NCBI GenBank assembly: GCA_947454705.1
Contig: CANGKZ010000007.1
Location: 62,001-126,000, forward strand
Direction of reading: 5' to 3'
DNA length: 64,000 bases
Origin: Verrucomicrobiota bacterium
GTDB taxonomy: Bacteria; Verrucomicrobiota; Verrucomicrobiia; Limisphaerales; UBA9464
Under the pieces are notes generated by a model, which was not told where the DNA came from, made no database searches, and saw only the letters and a list, made by a program, of their open reading frames with translations. The translations under genes were made by a program, and so were the position numbers. This document shows, one piece after another, positions 62,499-64,000 of the stretch (position 1 is the stretch's first letter; the number at the start of each line of letters is the position of its first letter).

Positions 62499-63140
62499 TC
62501 AGAGCAGCAATTTCCCGAGCTCGTCGTAGTGGCTCACGATGGCGTGGGCGGCCTGGAGTCGGTCGGCAGGCAGGGAGTTGGTGATGGCGATCACACGCAT
62601 TCCCGCAGCGCGTGCTGCAGCCACTCCGGCGGCGGAATCTTCGATCACGACACATTCCTCGGGCGCAATTCCCAGCCCGGACGCGGCGTGCAGGAACACG
62701 TCGGGCGCGGGCTTCGGATGCGCCACATCCTGCGAACTCGACACCGCGCGAAACAGCGGACGCAAATCGCGCAACGCGAGCACGGCCTCGATCATGGTGT
62801 GGACTGATCCGGATGCGAGGCCGAGCGGCGTGTTCGCTGCGAGCGTGCGAATCAGCGATTCAACCCCAGGATAAATCGGCTGCGTGGCGTGGAGCAGCTC
62901 GAGATACCGCTGCTCCTTCACGTGGGTCAGTTCCGCCAGGGATTGCGACGGTTGATGCCGCGCGATGAAGCTCTCCCAAACGACGCGGTCCGATCGGCCG
63001 AAGAAATCCGGAAAATGAATTCCGTGATCGGATCCGTGGCCGAGTTGATCGAATACCTCCTCAAAGGCGCGGACATGCAGCGGTTCGCTGTCCACGATCA
63101 CTCCGTCCATGTCGAAGATAACGGCCGCGTAGGGCTTCAC
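62499..63140 (-). CDS. HAD-family phosphatase, beta-phosphoglucomutase-like
   Basis: The 213-residue protein has the HAD nucleophile block FDMDGVIVDSEPLH, the LASGSVHTM motif II, a Lys in AHPKPAPDVFLHAA and VIEDSAAGVAAARAAGM for metal binding. It resembles beta-phosphoglucomutases and sugar phosphatases. Start is GTG, overlapping the upstream VOC stop (GTGA). Confidence 0.88.
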   Translation of the reverse strand: MKPYAAVIFDMDGVIVDSEPLHVRAFEEVFDQLGHGSDHGIHFPDFFGRSDRVVWESFIARHQPSQSLAELTHVKEQRYLELLHATQPIYPGVESLIRTLAANTPLGLASGSVHTMIEAVLALRDLRPLFRAVSSSQDVAHPKPAPDVFLHAASGLGIAPEECVVIEDSAAGVAAARAAGMRVIAITNSLPADRLQAAHAIVSHYDELGKLLL

Positions 63141-63544
63141 TGCGGAACCCCCGCATCGTAGGGCCGTTCCACCAAGTGCAGTAGGTTTCCCTCGGGATCC
63201 TGGAAGAATTGAACCTTGCCGCCGCCGCCGGCGGGCTTGACGGGTTCGGTGAAGACCACGCCGAGGGATTCCAGCGCCGCCCGGGCGGTGTCGAGGTGGG
63301 CGATACGAAGCGCCAAATGCCGGATTCCCTGCCGACCATTTGGGGCGGATTCGCCGGTAATTTCTGCGGCGGGATAGATTTCAACGACTCCGCCGGCCGC
63401 GAGTTCGAGCAAGAAGGCGGGAGGCGTGGCGCCGTTGGTCCAACGGACCGTGGCGCCGAGAACGCGGGTGTACCAGTCGGCGAGCGACGCGCTATCGCGG
63501 GCCGCGACGCCCACGTGTTCCAGCGATGCAGAAAATCGAATCAC
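63137..63544 (-). CDS. VOC-family (glyoxalase/dioxygenase) protein
   Basis: The 135-residue protein (GTG start at 63544; no M-start homolog-like extension upstream) has the beta-alpha-beta-beta-beta repeats of the vicinal oxygen chelate fold: HVGVAARDSASLADWYTRVLG, HLALRIAHLDTARAALESLG and FFQDPEGNLLHLVE. The metal ligand set (His, Glu) is present in these blocks. A small-molecule binding or isomerase role is likely; coupled to the HAD gene. Confidence 0.85.
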   Translation of the reverse strand: MIRFSASLEHVGVAARDSASLADWYTRVLGATVRWTNGATPPAFLLELAAGGVVEIYPAAEITGESAPNGRQGIRHLALRIAHLDTARAALESLGVVFTEPVKPAGGGGKVQFFQDPEGNLLHLVERPYDAGVPQ

Positions 63545-63608
63545 AGGCCGGGAGGTTAGTGGGAATCCCGGAAAAGGGAAACGCGCGCTGCGGATTCGCA
63601 AGGGCCTG

Positions 63609-64000
63609 CTAGGGCGCGACGGCTGCCGCATCCGCCTGAGCCACCGCGGTCGCACGGGCCTTGAGAACCGCACGCAGCGCGGAAACGGCCGGAATCTCCG
63701 GCTCGCGCCAAAGCGTTCCAATGACCAGCGGAGGAAGCTCTGCAATGGGAAGGGCGCGCAGTCCAGCGGAAGGGCGTTTCCCTGGGAGGGCGAGGGACAG
63801 ACCGATCCCGAAGCCGTTGGCCACGTAGGTATCGATCAGATCCAGCGCGGTGACTTCGATCGAAGGCGTCCATTCCATGCCCCGTTTCGAGAGCATTTCC
63901 CGGAACCGTCGCGGTAGCGTTTCGTTTGCGGGCAGGGTGATGAGCGGGGCGAGATCTGTTCCGGCGGCCACGGACTCGAGCAGTTCGTCCGAGGTTTTGG
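63609..64000 (-). CDS. LysR-family regulator, effector-binding domain, truncated by window edge
   Basis: The frame is open to base 64000, so the DNA-binding N terminus lies outside the window. The visible part is the C-terminal LysR substrate-binding domain: LITLPANETLPRRF, DLIDTYVANGFGIGLSL and LPPLVIGTLWR. The GTG at 63971 is inside the gene, not its start. It lies 64 bases downstream-side of the VOC gene, same strand; regulatory targets unknown. Confidence 0.85.
   Translation of the reverse strand, partial: KTSDELLESVAAGTDLAPLITLPANETLPRRFREMLSKRGMEWTPSIEVTALDLIDTYVANGFGIGLSLALPGKRPSAGLRALPIAELPPLVIGTLWREPEIPAVSALRAVLKARATAVAQADAAAVAP

Overview
The window is about 64 kb of GC-rich DNA (roughly 60-65% by eye) with dense protein coding on both strands. 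No rRNA, tRNA, CRISPR array, transposase or phage gene was seen. The gene families point to Verrucomicrobiota: a DUF1549/DUF1553 plus DUF1501 pair, Tat-exported Gfo/Idh/MocA oxidoreductases, a pseudopilin with an H-X9-DG tail, and LPS and outer-membrane assembly genes. A Pedosphaera/Limisphaera-like lineage is a guess. It is not placed by any search.

Layout. 1-3639: a truncated DUF1549/DUF1553 gene, a small membrane protein and a DUF1501 gene. 3825-9097: rpsL-rpsG-fusA-rpsJ-rplC-rplD-rplW, without tuf and ending at a strong terminator right after rplW. 9153-16432: a radical SAM gene facing a leftward set (a pabC-pabB pair; a PAP2-glycosyltransferase fusion followed by ogg and comB). 16740-22564: an SDR, a low-GC orphan Mrr nuclease, a LarA-like racemase, a tandem pair of unknown paralogs and a Gfo/Idh/MocA gene. 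22848-27065: proA, a zinc alcohol dehydrogenase, a pseudopilin and an L-fuconolactonase-like hydrolase. 27179-32531 (minus): pabA/trpG, ptsI, a sugar nucleotidyltransferase, an ABC ATPase and an outer-membrane protein. 32636-35887: a secreted isochorismatase-like hydrolase, a YdcF-like protein and a Tat-exported oxidoreductase ending in a terminator.

35971-52316 is the highlight: an aryl-polyene-like biosynthetic cluster. It has an active ketosynthase and a degenerate partner (chain-length-factor-like), a ketoreductase, an acyl carrier protein, a FabZ-type dehydratase and an AMP ligase for starter activation. It also has a family-2 glycosyltransferase, a methyltransferase, an RND/MMPL exporter fused to a lysophospholipid-type acyltransferase, a LolA-like carrier and lipoproteins. 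Unusual members are two flavoproteins with halogenase-family motifs, a BioB/HydE-clade radical SAM enzyme and a papain-like lipoprotein. The inferred product is a polyunsaturated, probably aryl-capped, lipid pigment in the outer membrane, possibly halogenated.

52334-64000: a secreted beta-propeller, LptE-like and BamD-like envelope genes, a CvpA-family protein, an ECF sigma/anti-sigma-like pair, a polyprenyl synthase, a haem start-up operon (HemX/CcsA-like, hemA, hemC), a HAD phosphatase, a VOC protein and the end of a LysR regulator cut by the right edge.
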